Source of the DNA: Camarhynchus parvulus
Lineage: Eukaryota; Chordata; Aves; Passeriformes; Thraupidae
DNA length: 64,000 bases
Direction of reading: 5' to 3'
Assembly: GCF_901933205.1 (NCBI RefSeq)
Contig: NC_044590.1
Coordinates: forward strand, 6,153,501-6,217,500
The notes under the pieces are model-generated. The model was not told where the DNA came from and made no database searches. It saw only the letters and a list, made by a program, of their open reading frames with translations. Both the position numbers and the translations under genes were made by a program. Positions 23,842 to 35,660 of the stretch are shown here, one piece after another (within the stretch, counting starts at the first letter, position 1; every line of letters begins with the position of its first letter).

Positions 23842-26089
23842 CTTTTAACCTTACCAGCACTGTAAAACACAACAGCTAAACTGCACCCTGGCAATAATTA
23901 CTTTTCATACCAAATTGAAAGCCTCTGTGGAGCCAACGTGTCGAAACACCAGCAGGAGAATTCAGTGTGGATAAATTCTTGGAGATGCTTTTGGACAAGC
24001 ACGTCTTGGACCAGTGGGAAGGAAGCAGCCCCAAGAGAGTTGCTGCTGAAGGAAACCACCTGATGGCTCAGGGTGAGGTTACAAAGGTCTTGTAAAATCC
24101 TTCTCGTGGTGCTGCTGATCAGGAGCCCTCAGGATTGGGAAAACAACTTGTGTAAGCCAGGGTGAGAACAGGAACAAGGAGTGTGTCACTGGCAGTGCAG
24201 GTGTTGGGCAAGGATGTCCTTCCCCACCTGAGGAGGTCTGGGATGACCTTCAGGGCTGTGTGTGCTCTTTGTGCTGTACAGAGGGGCTCCAGGGCAGCAT
24301 TAGGGCTGTGGGGCTGAAGATGAACAGGGAGAAGGGTGGTTGGAGAAGGGGCTGGTGAGGAAGGAGCCACGATGATTCAGAAGAACAAATGAGAGCTGGG
24401 GATTTCAGCTCTGATACTCCCCTAATTCGGCTCTCTTTCTCCCAGCTGCTGGGACATCCCTGGGATGAGGCAGCACAGGTTCAGCACCTGCATCTGAGCA
24501 GCAATTACAGATTTCCCCAGTGTGTAGAGAAAGAGTAGAAGAAATGGAAAATATTAGCTGATTTTTCCTCTGCCACTTCAGCATCCATTGACAGATTTAT
24601 CTGTCAATGATTCTTGGCTTCCTTCTGGGCTCCAAACCTCCTGGGATGCCCCAGTGCTGATTGTCACAGCCCAAGTTATTTTGAATGTGCTGTGACACCT
24701 CACTCTCATCCCCGTAGTTTCTGGGTAAGAACAACTGCAAAATCCCAAAAGCCTAAACAAAACCCCACATTGTTTCTGCCCAAATTTGGCCCAAGCTGGG
24801 CACACGGATGTGTTTGTGGAACACAAACTGCCTTTTCCCCAGCACAGGATTGTGTTTGCTCAGGGAGGTGTTTTCCTGACAGGGATTTCTAGCACATGTG
24901 ACACCAGGTCAGGCAGAGGAGGGAGAAGCTGCCTGGCAGAGCCAGGGAAGGGGCTGGCAGTGCCTCTGACGCAAAGGTAGATGACTAAATGGGCTACTTC
25001 CCAGCTGCCAGCTTGTCTTTACGATATTAAGCCTTTTCTCTCTGCTGCCATATAAGAAGTGAAAAGTTGACACGTAAGCGTGTGTCATATGGAGTCAGGG
25101 AGACAGAAGCAATAAGGCATAAAAGGAGGTGAGATCATCGTGCAGCAACAACTCCCCAGGGGTACGAGGCAGCTCTGCTCAGTGCCTGCTGGCTCTCAGC
25201 CCCCACCAGCATCCCCCTCCTGGCCTTGGCACGCTCAGACCAAACCATTCCCTCAGCAGAACCCCCAGACCAGGGGCAGGCACAGGGTGCCACGCTGCCC
25301 ACCACAAAATGAGGCAATTAATGCCTTCTGAAGGGTCAGCTCATTAAACAGCAGTCACCACTGCAGCACGAGTGTCACAGCCCCCCAGGATTATTGCTGC
25401 TGAATGGGGCGGCTGCTGTGCACCATTTGCCTGAAAAAAAAAGGAGAATCATCAGATATGTGGAGTTTATAGCCCTGCTGGCACTGCTCTGAGCTCTCCT
25501 GCGGGCTCTGTGTAATTGAAATTAAACAGAGGCGAGTGATACCTTTCTGTCCTTCCTGCAGCCTTCACTTGCTTGGGAATTCAATGCAGGAATAACAAGG
25601 AGGAGGGTGAGGCAGCAGCAGCTTTCACCCCCACTTCCAGCCTCTTTCACAGGCTGAGCCCTCTGTGCTGCACCAGTTTTGTCCCAAAACTGAGCCATGA
25701 GCAGAGGGAACCCACAGTCCCCAGCAGGGCAGTCACCCCCAGGCTCCACAGCCAAGCTCCAGCTCATATCCCACAAGCTGGAAGTTTCTCTCCTCTCCAA
25801 ATAATTTTCTCCCAATTCCCCCCTTTCTGGCAGGGTGTCCTTGCTGGGTGGGTGAGTGCAGCAGGAGCAGCCAACCTGCCTCCCTGGGAGCCAGGAAAGC
25901 TGCTCCATGATGGGAGATGAAAGTTTCTAGGGAATGTGGGACAGGAGCTGACAACTCTGTGCTCCGCTGAGACACCACAGGCAGAGTTAACCATTTCAAA
26001 TGTCATTTTTTTTAAAGCAACAACATTGCTCCCAGGCACTTTTTTTTTTCCCTTTTTTATTAAATAAAAAATGGAGCAGCTCTCTCCAG

Positions 26090-26330
26090 AAGGCTATTAA
26101 TCCTCTCCTGTCACTTGTGTTCTTGGAGAGCGCGTTTCTCTGGGCAAAAGCAGTGAGTCGCTCGCTGACTAATTACATCAAAATATTGAGGGCAACAAAC
26201 AAACCTTTAACTCCACTTGCCAGAAGCTTGCTAGATGCAAAGCTTCAGAATTATGGAAGAGAAACGTATGCAAAAGCAGGAGAAGCTGGGACTCCAGACG
26301 TGCTCGTGGCCAACAGCTTTTAGAGGGGTG
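26090..26330. promoter_or_regulatory. conserved-looking non-coding block
   Basis: Unique DNA with mixed developmental motifs: GCTATTAATCC, CTGACTAATTACATCAAA, AATATTGAGGGCAACAAACAA and CTTTAAC. A cluster of CpG-containing words (AGCGCG, TCGCTCG) gives it an atypical composition. It sits in the probable MYT1 5' intron. It may be an enhancer, from motif content only. Confidence 0.2.
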
Positions 26331-29300
26331 AATCATTTCCTCTCTGCGCAGCTACTCAAGTCGGGCTAACTTCACCCAACATAACTTCACCCAGAATCTC
26401 ACCCACCTGAAGATTCTGATTTCCCACAAATAAAGAATATTTTTTCCTCTGCCTTCCTCAACCAATTCATTTATTTTCCTCTCATTCTCACACAGGCATT
26501 TGGGAGGAAGAACCAGACACATGTTCCTCAGGAAGGCTCAATTTAGGCTTCAAGCCCCACTAGAATTCAGTTTTAGGCTGAAACCAGACAATTTCTCTCA
26601 AAGCCCACCTGACACTTTCACTTATCCCAGCAGCTCACTAGAGCAGTCTTTCTCTGGGACCCAGTATTGCAGATTTAACCCTTCCCTGCCATAAAACTTT
26701 TGCCAAACATTCAGCCAGCAGCATTTTGGCACTGACTTAATTCCATTCTGTTACCCTTCATTGCCCACACAGCCACAATGGGAAGAGCCAGTGCTAAAAG
26801 GAAAGCCTAATTCTGCATTTAGGTGCTAAACCTGATGTGCTTCCAGGGGGTTTGGATGTCCAAGAGCTGAAACAGGTGACTCAAATGCAAGCTTTGGCTC
26901 TAGACCCACGGTTGCCAGAGAACCGCTGCCTTCCAGCCCCCAGACCTGCAGCTCCCAGGCTGCAGAAACACCAGGAGCAGGGAAAGGCTCCAGCTCTGAA
27001 ATGTGGGTAAAACCAAAGGCAGCTGCTGGGGAGCTTTCTCTGCACTCTGTAGGTGTTCAGGTGCTCACCACAAACTTAACCAGACACTCTCAGGGAGCCC
27101 AGCGACAAGCACAAGCTGTTCAATGTCAAATTGTTGGTCTCCATGGATTGTTTAAAAGAGAGAAGATTTTCAAAAGTCTTCAGACTGTCACCTATAGATT
27201 TTGCCAGCAATAACTAGTTTTTTAAGTACTGTGTGCATGAAAGCTGCCCTGAGCCATCCCTTGTACCTTATAATAATATTCACCAAGGGAATCCTCCTAA
27301 TGCTGGGTTTGAACCCTTTGGTGCTGAATACACCCGACCCTGGGCTTGCAGAGAGGGCTCAGATAAACGAGTCTGGCAGCTGCTGCTCAGAGAGACAATT
27401 ACAGCCCCCAGCATCGATCAGAGAGGTTCTGATTGCACCCACAAGGAGCAAGAGGCTTCCCTAAAACTGGCACCAGCCTCCCTTGCAGATGCTGTCCTAG
27501 GGAGAGCCACATGCTTGCCAAACAATTTCAAGCAGAGGAACGAAGAAAGGCGAGTCTCCGCTGCAGTTTATATTTAATTAGAGGGAAGGCAGCTTACGCA
27601 GCAGTTTCAGAAACATATTGTCTTACAGCATATTGGATATTTGTATCTTAACAGCTCAACATCGATTTCTTTTATGTAAAGGAAGAGGGGGGAAGAGCAC
27701 AGCGTGCCCTAAGTTGTGTAAGCTCCAAAGAGACTCCTGCACCACTTGGACTAATGTTTGGAGTAATCAAAGGCGTGAACTCATGTATTATGGATGGGAA
27801 CGAGAGTTTTCAGGCTTCTGCAAAAAGGAATCTCCAGCGTTTGGTATTTTGTTAGCAGCCTGGCACCATATGGCTCTCCCCTGCTGATATTCTTTCACAC
27901 CAGAACTTTATGTTCAGATGCTTTAGTTAATATTTTACCCAGCAAGCATAAACAAGATGCAAAGATTGCAGTCGACAGCAACCTTCTCTTAAACCATACA
28001 TGCACGTTAATACTGAAGGCTTCTTTCAGTGAGTGCTTTACCCGACACATGCCTGGCTTTATTTTTTCCTTAGGGGTCCAAGGCAGGCCATTTACTTTAA
28101 CTGCCTTTCCATTCAGCAAAAAACAGGCAGCAAGCCCATGAAGGACATTTTCATTCCCTCTCCACTCTGCTTCCTGGTAGTCCAAAGCAGCACTGGGTGA
28201 GTGCAGGTGACACACACATGCTAGCTTTGTTTGTGTACAATTTAAGACTGTATCTCTGCTTCTGCACCATTTCAGCCTAGATTTTATCTTGGAAAGGCAG
28301 AGATCCCCTTCTCCACTCCCTGAACAGGGATGGAGCCCCAGGCAAGGCTCCCAGCCCAAAGGGAAGGCTCACACAAGCACCATCAGCCTAAATGGATCAC
28401 AGACAACAACACACAGCATCCAAAGTCCAAGATTTGTGTTTCCCTCTGCCCTGCACCAAGTTAGACCCAAAATCACTTTGGAAAACCGCAGATCTGAGAT
28501 TTGGCTCCAAATATTACACTTGGACTCCCCCCGCCCCCCGCCATTCTCCAATATTCTTATTAGCCTTTAATATTCTTAAAACAAATAGGACCTAACAGAT
28601 GTCTTTTCAGCCTGCACTCTTATTAATGAGAATATTGTAAGAATGGAAATCAGGTCACAAATGTTTAATACTTTGTTTAAAAAGTCTGCCGCTTCTTTAA
28701 AGAGTTCCACTAATCCCAACATGACAGATGTACAAGGCAGTTTTGCTTGGGGCAGATTAAAATTCTCACTCTGATTTGCTCTTTCATTTGGTCTGATTAA
28801 AATAACATTGCGATTTTTTTTTCTTTTTAACATGCTGACTTCAAAATAAAAAAGGAAAGAATAAAAAGTGACCAGTAAAGGCCAGCATGATCACAATAAA
28901 AGCAAAGTTATTGTTGTTAAGATTAAAAAAAAAAAGCAAGGGAAAAGGAATGGGGGAACAGCCTACTCAAACTCCGGTTAGCATTAAAGCTCTGTGTTAA
29001 AGATGAAAGGGGAACCTTTCCAAACTATGTTTTTCCATTTGAAAGTGTTTATTAATCTATTCTCTCTGAAGCAAAAAGTTCAATGAAAGACAAAGATCAA
29101 AAGTATTTTAATTTAGGTGAATTTTTATTTCCTTTTTTTTTTCCTAAACCAAACCAAACTGAAAATCAGAGGATTGCAGAACACAGCACTTCACTATTCT
29201 GCTCTAAGACTGACATTTGCTGGGAACAGCTCAACTGGCAGAACAAGGCGATCCCAGTCACTTTTTTCTCAACCAAACTATGCCTGGGAATTGCCTATTT

Positions 29301-31839
29301 CCCTTTCCTGACATCCTTCCACACCAGACCAAGCTTCCCCGGGCAAACTTTCCCAGTGAATTCATTTCCTTGCTGCTACAAAACACGCCTGGCATCAGTC
29401 ACACATGAATGTGTGTGTGGCAATGGGCACACAGGATGCTCCAATGGGAGCAGAAGAGGAGCAGGGCAGTGGGATGGAGCCCCAGCCCATATCCTGTCCC
29501 TAAAAAGCCACATCTGCCTTTTCCCCCTTGGGTCTGCCCAAAAGCAGCCACAGCTCCCACTGCTGGGTCCATGCAGGGCACTGCTGGACCAGTTTCCTAC
29601 AGGCACTGCCTCCCCAAAGGCTGCTGTGGCAGGGAGGGATGCATGGCATTAAAAAGCAGCCAGAACTGTTCAAAATGCAGCCTCTCAAAGGGCAAACTGC
29701 TGCTTCAAGAGACCAACACTTCATAGAAAGTGGTCAGCGTGTTTGTCTGCACCTCTGCAGCCCAGAAATCTCCTCTGCCTCCCCAGCCAGTCCTACAAAC
29801 CCACAGCAAGGGTCACAGGAGCATTGCAGGGATGAATAACCTCAGCAATAGAAAACCACTCATTTTGGGGTGTGTATTTGCCATTTTTCCTTAAAACTCC
29901 AACTTGTGCCTTCTGTGAAACACTCCTCAGAAAATCCACAGTGTTTAAAGTTTTTGAGGATCTGCTCCACTCTGGTGATTTTTAATGTTTACAGACTTTA
30001 AACACAATTGCTCAATACATGTTTATACCCCTGAGATGTCCTCACCTCAGTGCCCAACTTCAGCTATTCCCAAATCAGAAACAACCTCCCTTCCAGGCAA
30101 GATGCTGTGGGAAAGCAGCTCAGGGCAGCCAGGGGGTGCCCTCCTGTGCTGCTGCTGCCAGGGCACCTGCATGGGGAGGAGATGCTTGGAAACTGCTCTT
30201 CACCTTCTGCATATCAGCCTCATCCCAAAGGGCAAAGGCACCTCCCAGCTGCTCCCAGAGAAGCAGCTCCTGAGCTCTGCAAGGGCAAACTGCGCTTCCA
30301 GAAATCCCCTTTGACAGATTAACCTGCCAAGAGGGGAGACTCCAAATATAAACCCACAAAGCCCTTTTCTCCTTGGTGAAAATATTTGTGGGGAGTGGGA
30401 GGGGACAGATTTCCCTCGCAGCTCTGAAGGGAGCAGAAGGGATGTCCCAGCCCTGCTCTCTGCCATTGCTCAAGACCTGAGTCCCAGATTCCAGGAAAGA
30501 AACTCTCACATAATTTCATTTCATTCTAGGAACAAAGTATTTGGGGCCTTTCTCCACTCCAGAAACTTCTCTCTCCACTTCTCTACTCACACCATGATTC
30601 TCCTTTTTAAGGCCTGGGCTATAGATCAAACTTCTAGTTTGCAAAGGTAAACAGCCTCAGAAGTGATAAAAAGTATTTTAAAATGAGAAGTTTCATACAA
30701 TCCCACCTCAAGGGTGTCAGAGACACCAGTGGCCTCTGCACCACACACCCAGGAAGATCAGCATGGGAACATGGGTGGAATTATTCTTTGTAGAAACCAG
30801 TAAAACACGGGAGAAAGAAGGGAAAGGCAGAGAAAATGGTGGGAAAATTTTCTTGACAGCAATTTCCACCCTGCCAAAACTCCAGAAATACCTGGGAGTG
30901 TGTAGCAGTTAACCCCAGGCTGATAAACCTTTCATAGCTGCTGCAGGACAGTAAAGCCAAATAAACCCAGAGTGTGGGCCACCTCAGCCTCCCTCCTTGT
31001 CCACACAGCCAGCGAGCAAACAGCATCTGCACAATAAATACCCCAAAAGGGATTTGTTGGGGAAAGAAGAGTAACACACAGTGGCACAGTAACACAGCTC
31101 TGGAAGCCTGAACTGTGGATCCTCCATGCTCAGCTCCCCTCTATGAGAAAGAGGAACAGCTATAAAGTGAGGAGATGCACTTTATCTTTAAGGAAAGGGC
31201 TCTAACAACTCAGTTTACAGCAGGAAAAATAAGCCCTTCCATTTACAAACTCACAAAGCAAAGGAAAGAGTGGGTCCTGTACCCCACTTTGCCGCTAAAG
31301 TTCCACATCTGACTTCCCCGTGGTGAGGCGATGCTTCCCCGCCGCTCCCTCCCCTTCACACGCCTCATTTCGTTCTTCTGGGAAGCCCAGCCCAGCCCTG
31401 GCTCCAGCCTTTACTGTAAATCCTCCCCTTCCCCTGCCACGCTCTGCTCTCGGGGGGCAGAGGGTCCCGGTGCCCCCAACCCTTGATTTGGGACAGCAGC
31501 ATCCTCGGCAAAATCAGCCCCCCGAGGCTGCAAATGAGGGCTCTGCCCCTCGCCGGGCAGGCAGAGAGAGATCACTTTACAGACTGATTTTGGGGGTTCA
31601 GGAGTGTAATATCACCTGTCCTCCTCAAGCCCTGATGCAAAACTGCCATGGGATTTCAGGAAGGGGAAAGAGTTTCTATTTCCTGAGCTCTAAAGCTGTG
31701 TCATTCAGCCTCTCCTGAGAGTGTTGCTGACTTAGGGTGCACTGCTCCCCCAAAGCCCAACAAGAACAGCCTGTCCCATCCAGAAGCCAAGTTTGGAGGC
31801 AGCACCCCAAAGCCGTGCCTTCCGGGTGGGTGGAGGGGG

Positions 31840-32770
31840 GGTTTAGTACCGTCTGCTAAAATGGCAGCTGCTCTGACGCCGAGCTACGTCTTGCGAAGTC
31901 AGCCCTGCCCTCATCATCATCATCATCCTCATCATCATCTGACTGCCGGGAACTGCTCCGGCTCCCGGGGCTCTGCGGGACGGGGCGGGGGAGGCGCGGA
32001 ACCGGGGGGGCTTCCCCTGTCCCTGCGCACCCCAGCCCCCAGTTTGTCACTCCGGGCTGCTGGGGACAGTCCGGCCCCGCGGGGCAGTCACAGGCCAGAA
32101 GGTCCCTGTGCCCCCCTTCTCTCCCAGCCACTCCAAAGCAAGAACCGGGAAATGCAGGGCTGGCAGCTGCCCCCGGCTGCTGTCCCCCTGCTTGGTGTCC
32201 CCCCTGCCTCGGGGACACGTTCCTGGGGGCAAAGGGACCGAGGAGATCAGACAGACAAGGAGTGGAGGTGGTGGGAGAATGAAGGAATTTTGGGATCTTC
32301 AGGAAAGGGGATTCTCGCCCACTTCCAGCCCAGGACTTGCCAAAAGGGGAGGGAGCACCCCGGTCCCAAAGTCACCAAGGCCACCCTTGGCAGTGACCTT
32401 AAGCACCATCCCGCAGCGGGACACCCCTCCAGCCGGGCCAAGCCCCAGCACTCCCAGCGGGAGGAATTTCTGTCTCTCCAACAGCTCGAGGTGTCCCCGC
32501 TGCCCCCCGAGTCCCCGAGAGCTGCCCGGGACAGCGGTGACCCTGCGGGGCAAAGGGATGCCCGCTCCTCATGGGGAGCAAGCGGCGCTGCCAGCCCAGA
32601 CCCCTCCCCGACCGGACACCCCCGGGACATCGCCAGCCCCGAGCGCGGCCACCCGGCCCGGGGGAGCCGGGACAGCTCGGTGACAGCACCCGGGACAGAG
32701 CCGGGCCCGCCGCTCCGGACCCCAGCTCCAGCGGGACACAGGGGACAGCTCCCGACTGCTTTCTGGGAAG
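31840..32770. promoter_or_regulatory. CpG-rich region
   Basis: GC-rich DNA with frequent CpG, including GGACGGGGCGGGGGAGGCGC and CCCGGGACATCGCCAGCCCC, and GC-box (GGGGCGGGG) matches for Sp1-type factors at about 31979-31988. A chance frame of 347 codons is open on the plus strand because stops are rare in GC-rich DNA. It has no recognisable domain and I do not call it a gene. This is one of four candidate CpG islands for the MYT1 5' end. Confidence 0.5.
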
Positions 32771-32843
32771 GGAAAATCCCAACTTTCCAGAGTTTTCCTA
32801 CTCTTTGTGCGGTGAGGATCCCAGAGACCCACCACATCACTTG

Positions 32844-32935
32844 GAGGAAAAAAAAAAAAGAATCACAAAAAGAAAATGGAAAAGGAAAACAAGGAAAAAC
32901 ATAAAGAGAGAGGGGGAAAAAAGGAAAACGAAGTT
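32844..32935 (+). repeat. polypurine tract
   Basis: About 90 bp of A/G-rich DNA (AAAGAAAATGGAAAAGG type) between two CpG-rich regions. On the minus strand it is a long pyrimidine tract. Confidence 0.65.
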
Positions 32936-33359
32936 CGCCTTGGTTTTCCCGAGGCAGGTGAAGGAGGGGAGAGAAGGGGGGAGGGCAGGCAGGTTTGAAA
33001 GAGCCGAAGGGGACAAGTTGTGCCCGGGTTTCCCGGCGGTAGCAGCCGGCGCTGGTTTGTGCTTTGCAACACGCGCCTGCTCCAATCTGCGCCGCTCGGG
33101 AACAATAAACAGGATCATACAAAGAAGTGGAAAGGCGGCATCTTTGCTTCTGGTTTCTATGACAGCATCAGAGAGAGACAAACCAACTATAAACTCTAAT
33201 TCCTAGATTCCTCCTCCCCACCCCCCCCCGCAAACTCCCTTTTGTCTGCCATTAATTAAAGTGGCCATATGGAAAAGGCTGATAATAACAGCAGATGAGC
33301 CAACGAGAGAGAGGGAAAGGGGAAGAAAGAAAAAAAGAATAACTAAAAGTAGCGGCAGG

Positions 33360-34280
33360 GCGATGGCGAGGGTTTAGCCGGGGCTTTTCGCACTTGTTTT
33401 CAGCGGCTGCTCGAAGCCAGGGGGCTCAACAATAGCGGGAGGAGAGCGGCTGCCCGGCCGGATCGAGGGGGGCAACCTGCCCCCTTGCCCTGCCCAGCTC
33501 CGGGGAGCCTGGCATGGCCCAGGGCTCCTGCTCCGAGAGCGCTGATGCCCACGAGCTCCCCTTTGTGCCTCCGAGGGTGCCGACCCCCTTTGGGGCCGCC
33601 TCCACCAGGAGGGTCCGTCCTACCCGGACCCCAAACTCAAACTCAGCCCGAGTGGCCGGGGGGGATGGCAGCGCAAGCACATCCTCGGGCAGCACTCCCC
33701 TGCCCCTCACTCCCTCTGCAAATAACCCACGGAACAACCACAACAACAAACTTTGCTAAAATTGATAAAGAGATTAGCCAAGCAAAGCCTCTTCCGAGCA
33801 AGCTAAAAATAAGAACACGCAGATTTCTGTCTTGGTCAATGTATAGAGAGAAATCCACAAACATGGCACACTTCCCTTGTGCCTCGCTGCTATAAATAGA
33901 GAGCTCTAAAGTAGGCAATAATCGGAAAGAAGAAGGGGGAAAGGGGAAAATAAAAGGAGAAAAAGAAAAGTCTGGCGGTGGCAGGAGGGAGCAGCCCCCA
34001 GCCCTCCCTGCGCACCCGTGTCCCCGGGCGAGGGGCCCGCGGAGCTGCCCAGGAGTGCGGAGCTGCGGACTCGGGCTGAGTTTTGGCAGGAAGGGCCTGG
34101 GATGAGGGGAGCGCGGTGAGGGACGCGTGGAGCCCCGGTCCCGCCCGGATCAGCACCTCCGAGAGCTCCGCGGCCGCGGGGCCGCCGCCGCCGGCGCAAA
34201 CTCCTCCCGGCGCCCGCCCGGGAGCGTCTTCTGCTAACACCTCCCTCCGGATAAACATCCACCGATCCCGCGGTTCACAA
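33360..34280. promoter_or_regulatory. CpG-rich region with embedded AT-rich core
   Basis: Two GC/CpG-rich arms (33360-33720 and 33960-34260, the latter very CpG-dense around CCGCGGCCGCGGGGCC) flank an AT-rich core. The core holds MEF2-type or TATA-type words. The layout suits a CpG-island promoter or enhancer of the MYT1 5' region. The start site cannot be fixed from sequence. Confidence 0.45.
33803..33899. promoter_or_regulatory. two MEF2/TATA-type motifs
   Basis: CTAAAAATAA at 33803-33812 and CTATAAATAG at 33890-33899 both fit the MEF2 consensus YTAWWWWTAR. The second also fits a TATA box on either strand. An AAACTTT, which is the reverse of the MYT1-type site AAAGTTT, lies at 33748-33754. 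It could allow autoregulation, but a 7-mer is weak evidence. Confidence 0.3.
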
Positions 34281-34618
34281 ACCCGGCAAGCATCCTCTTC
34301 CAGAAATATTCAGAAAGTTTCCCGGTTGAATGCGACGTTGTGCCTTTTTTTTTTTTTTTTAATAAATCTCCTCCTTTCTCATCTTATCCAACCTCTTTTC
34401 AGTCAGAAGCATAACATGTCCACTAGCGTCTCGCAGCCGGCGAGAGAGAGAGCGAGCAAAGATGGACCTAGGAGCATGATGATCATCATAAAAATCCCCT
34501 CGGTTCTCCAGTGCAATTTTCAAAACAACAACCCAGCCTTCGTGCTGTAAAGGCGAAACGCCTGCGTCTGTTTACATCAACTGTGTGCTCCGAAAGCCTT
34601 TCCCCTCTGTCTCAATCC

Positions 34619-34697
34619 AAGGGAGGGGAGGGGAGGGAAAAAAAAAAAAAAGAAGAGGGGAAAAAAAAGAAAGCCAAAAAAAAAAAAAAAAAAAAAG
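34619..34697 (+). repeat. G/A-rich tract with long A runs
   Basis: GGGA repeats followed by A13, A8 and A21 runs give a near-pure purine strand. It starts about 46 bp on the intron side of the candidate donor at 34744. Confidence 0.8.
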
Positions 34698-34744
34698 CCA
34701 GCATTATCTGCCTTTGTCAGCGAAAGAACATAATATTGACTTAC

Positions 34745-34830
34745 CTTTCCCCACAGCTATTGTCTGCCCCTTTACAAAATGACATCACGGAAACCAATCA
34801 TGAAATTTGCATGGGGGAGGTTGTGGGGGG
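34745..34830 (-). promoter_or_regulatory. candidate MYT1 promoter and first-exon donor
   Basis: In the MYT1 direction, this block has an exact octamer (ATGCAAAT, 34812-34805), an ATTGG/CCAAT box (34798-34794) and a CRE-like TGATGTCA (34787-34780). A perfect splice donor follows, AAG|GTAAGT, with the exon ending at 34745. That spacing fits a compact promoter and a short non-coding first exon. Splicing to the acceptor at 10265-10264 would then remove a 24.5-kb intron. No TATA box or initiator was recognised. The elements are visible, but their use is inference. Confidence 0.35.
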
Positions 34831-34899
34831 AGAGTTCTTGGAGGGCAGCCCACTTCCCTACACCAGTAACACGCGTGTAAGACGGGTTGTTGGTTTCAA

Positions 34900-35110
34900 T
34901 TAAATATCTGATACTCCTTAGTGTGTGAACTCTTAAGCCTGCTAAAGGCAATGTCTCATTTACTTAATGACCGCTCTCATTAATGGAAATGGCACAGAGG
35001 GGGCTTGCTGCGCCTTCCCTTTGTAAATACACTACCCATGAACCCTTGGGGTTGCAATATATCTGTTTACTCTCTGAGGTGAAATAAATTTACAGTATAG
35101 CATCAAAGAG
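34900..35110. promoter_or_regulatory. AT-rich conserved-looking block
   Basis: Unique DNA with GGTTTCAATTAAATATCTGA, CATTTACTTAATGACC, CTCATTAATGG and GTAAATACACTACCC. It lies directly upstream (in the MYT1 direction) of the candidate promoter at 34745-34830. It may be part of that promoter or a proximal enhancer. Confidence 0.25.
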
Positions 35111-35229
35111 AGCGAGCGAGAGAGATGGAGCGGCTGCCTTGAGTGCACCGAGAGTTGGGGCTCTCCCGGCCCCGCCGGCCCCTCTCTCCTGGCGCTCCCC
35201 CCTCCCCGAGACCCAGCAGAAGGTGAATG

Positions 35230-35590
35230 ATTTTACCCGAGCTGATTCATAATTAATATGCACGAGGCTCGGGGCTCCTCTGACAGCAGCAACACAAAAG
35301 GACGGCGAGCGCGACGAGCGCCGTTCCGTGTCCCCCCCGCACATCCCGGCGCGTGGTACGGCCCAATAATTCCTAATAGCAGCAAGCAGCGAGTGACAGA
35401 TGCCCTGGGTTAGCACAGCTCCAGCGAAAGTACTTTACAATATTTATTGGTGGTTAGGAAGATGACCTATCACCATAAAGAACAGACCGGGAAATTTATC
35501 GCCTCTATGAACCTGGAAGTATTGCATATTAGCTGATATACATATTCAAAAGCCGGTGGTTAAAAGGTGTATAAATATTTTAATTTTTTT
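35230..35590. promoter_or_regulatory. AT-rich conserved-looking block
   Basis: It holds GCTGATTCATAATTAATATG, GCCCAATAATTCCTAATAGC, TTTACAATATTTATTGG, CACCATAAAG and AAGGTGTATAAATATTT. It is free of recognisable repeats and sits between CpG-rich regions. TATAAATA at about 35571 could also serve as a TATA element. Confidence 0.25.
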
Positions 35591-35660
35591 TTTGCCTCCC
35601 CTTAAAAGCAAAAAAAAAAAAAAAAGAAAAAAAAAAAAAGACAATTAAAAAAATATACAA
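35581..35660 (+). repeat. A/T homopolymer-rich tract
   Basis: T9 followed by A16 and A13 runs interrupted by single G residues. Confidence 0.8.

Larger units (their letters stand above)
10264..31800 (-). other. long non-coding stretch, probable MYT1 5' intron
   Basis: Upstream of the ATG exon, about 21 kb carries no exon-like conserved peptide on either strand. The exon at 10263 has an acceptor right at the ATG, so this DNA should be intron if transcription starts in the CpG-rich zone at 32-39 kb. It contains CR1 fragments (12604, 20085, 21180), an A/C-rich low-complexity run (12714-12789), short microsatellites (14721, 23826), a GC-rich patch (about 15180-15460), and several AT-rich blocks listed separately. 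The remaining DNA looks unique and I see nothing in it. Confidence 0.6.

Noticed and set aside
31861..32904. 347-codon plus-strand frame in the CpG-rich region
   Set aside because: Composition follows the GC-rich DNA (Pro/Gly/Arg/Ser), no domain is recognisable, and long frames by chance are common in such DNA.
34130..34175. Second RE1-like site starting CAGCACC
   Set aside because: Only the first half-site fits (CAGCACCTCCGAGAGCTCC). GGACAG is replaced by CGAGAG, so it is not a convincing REST site.
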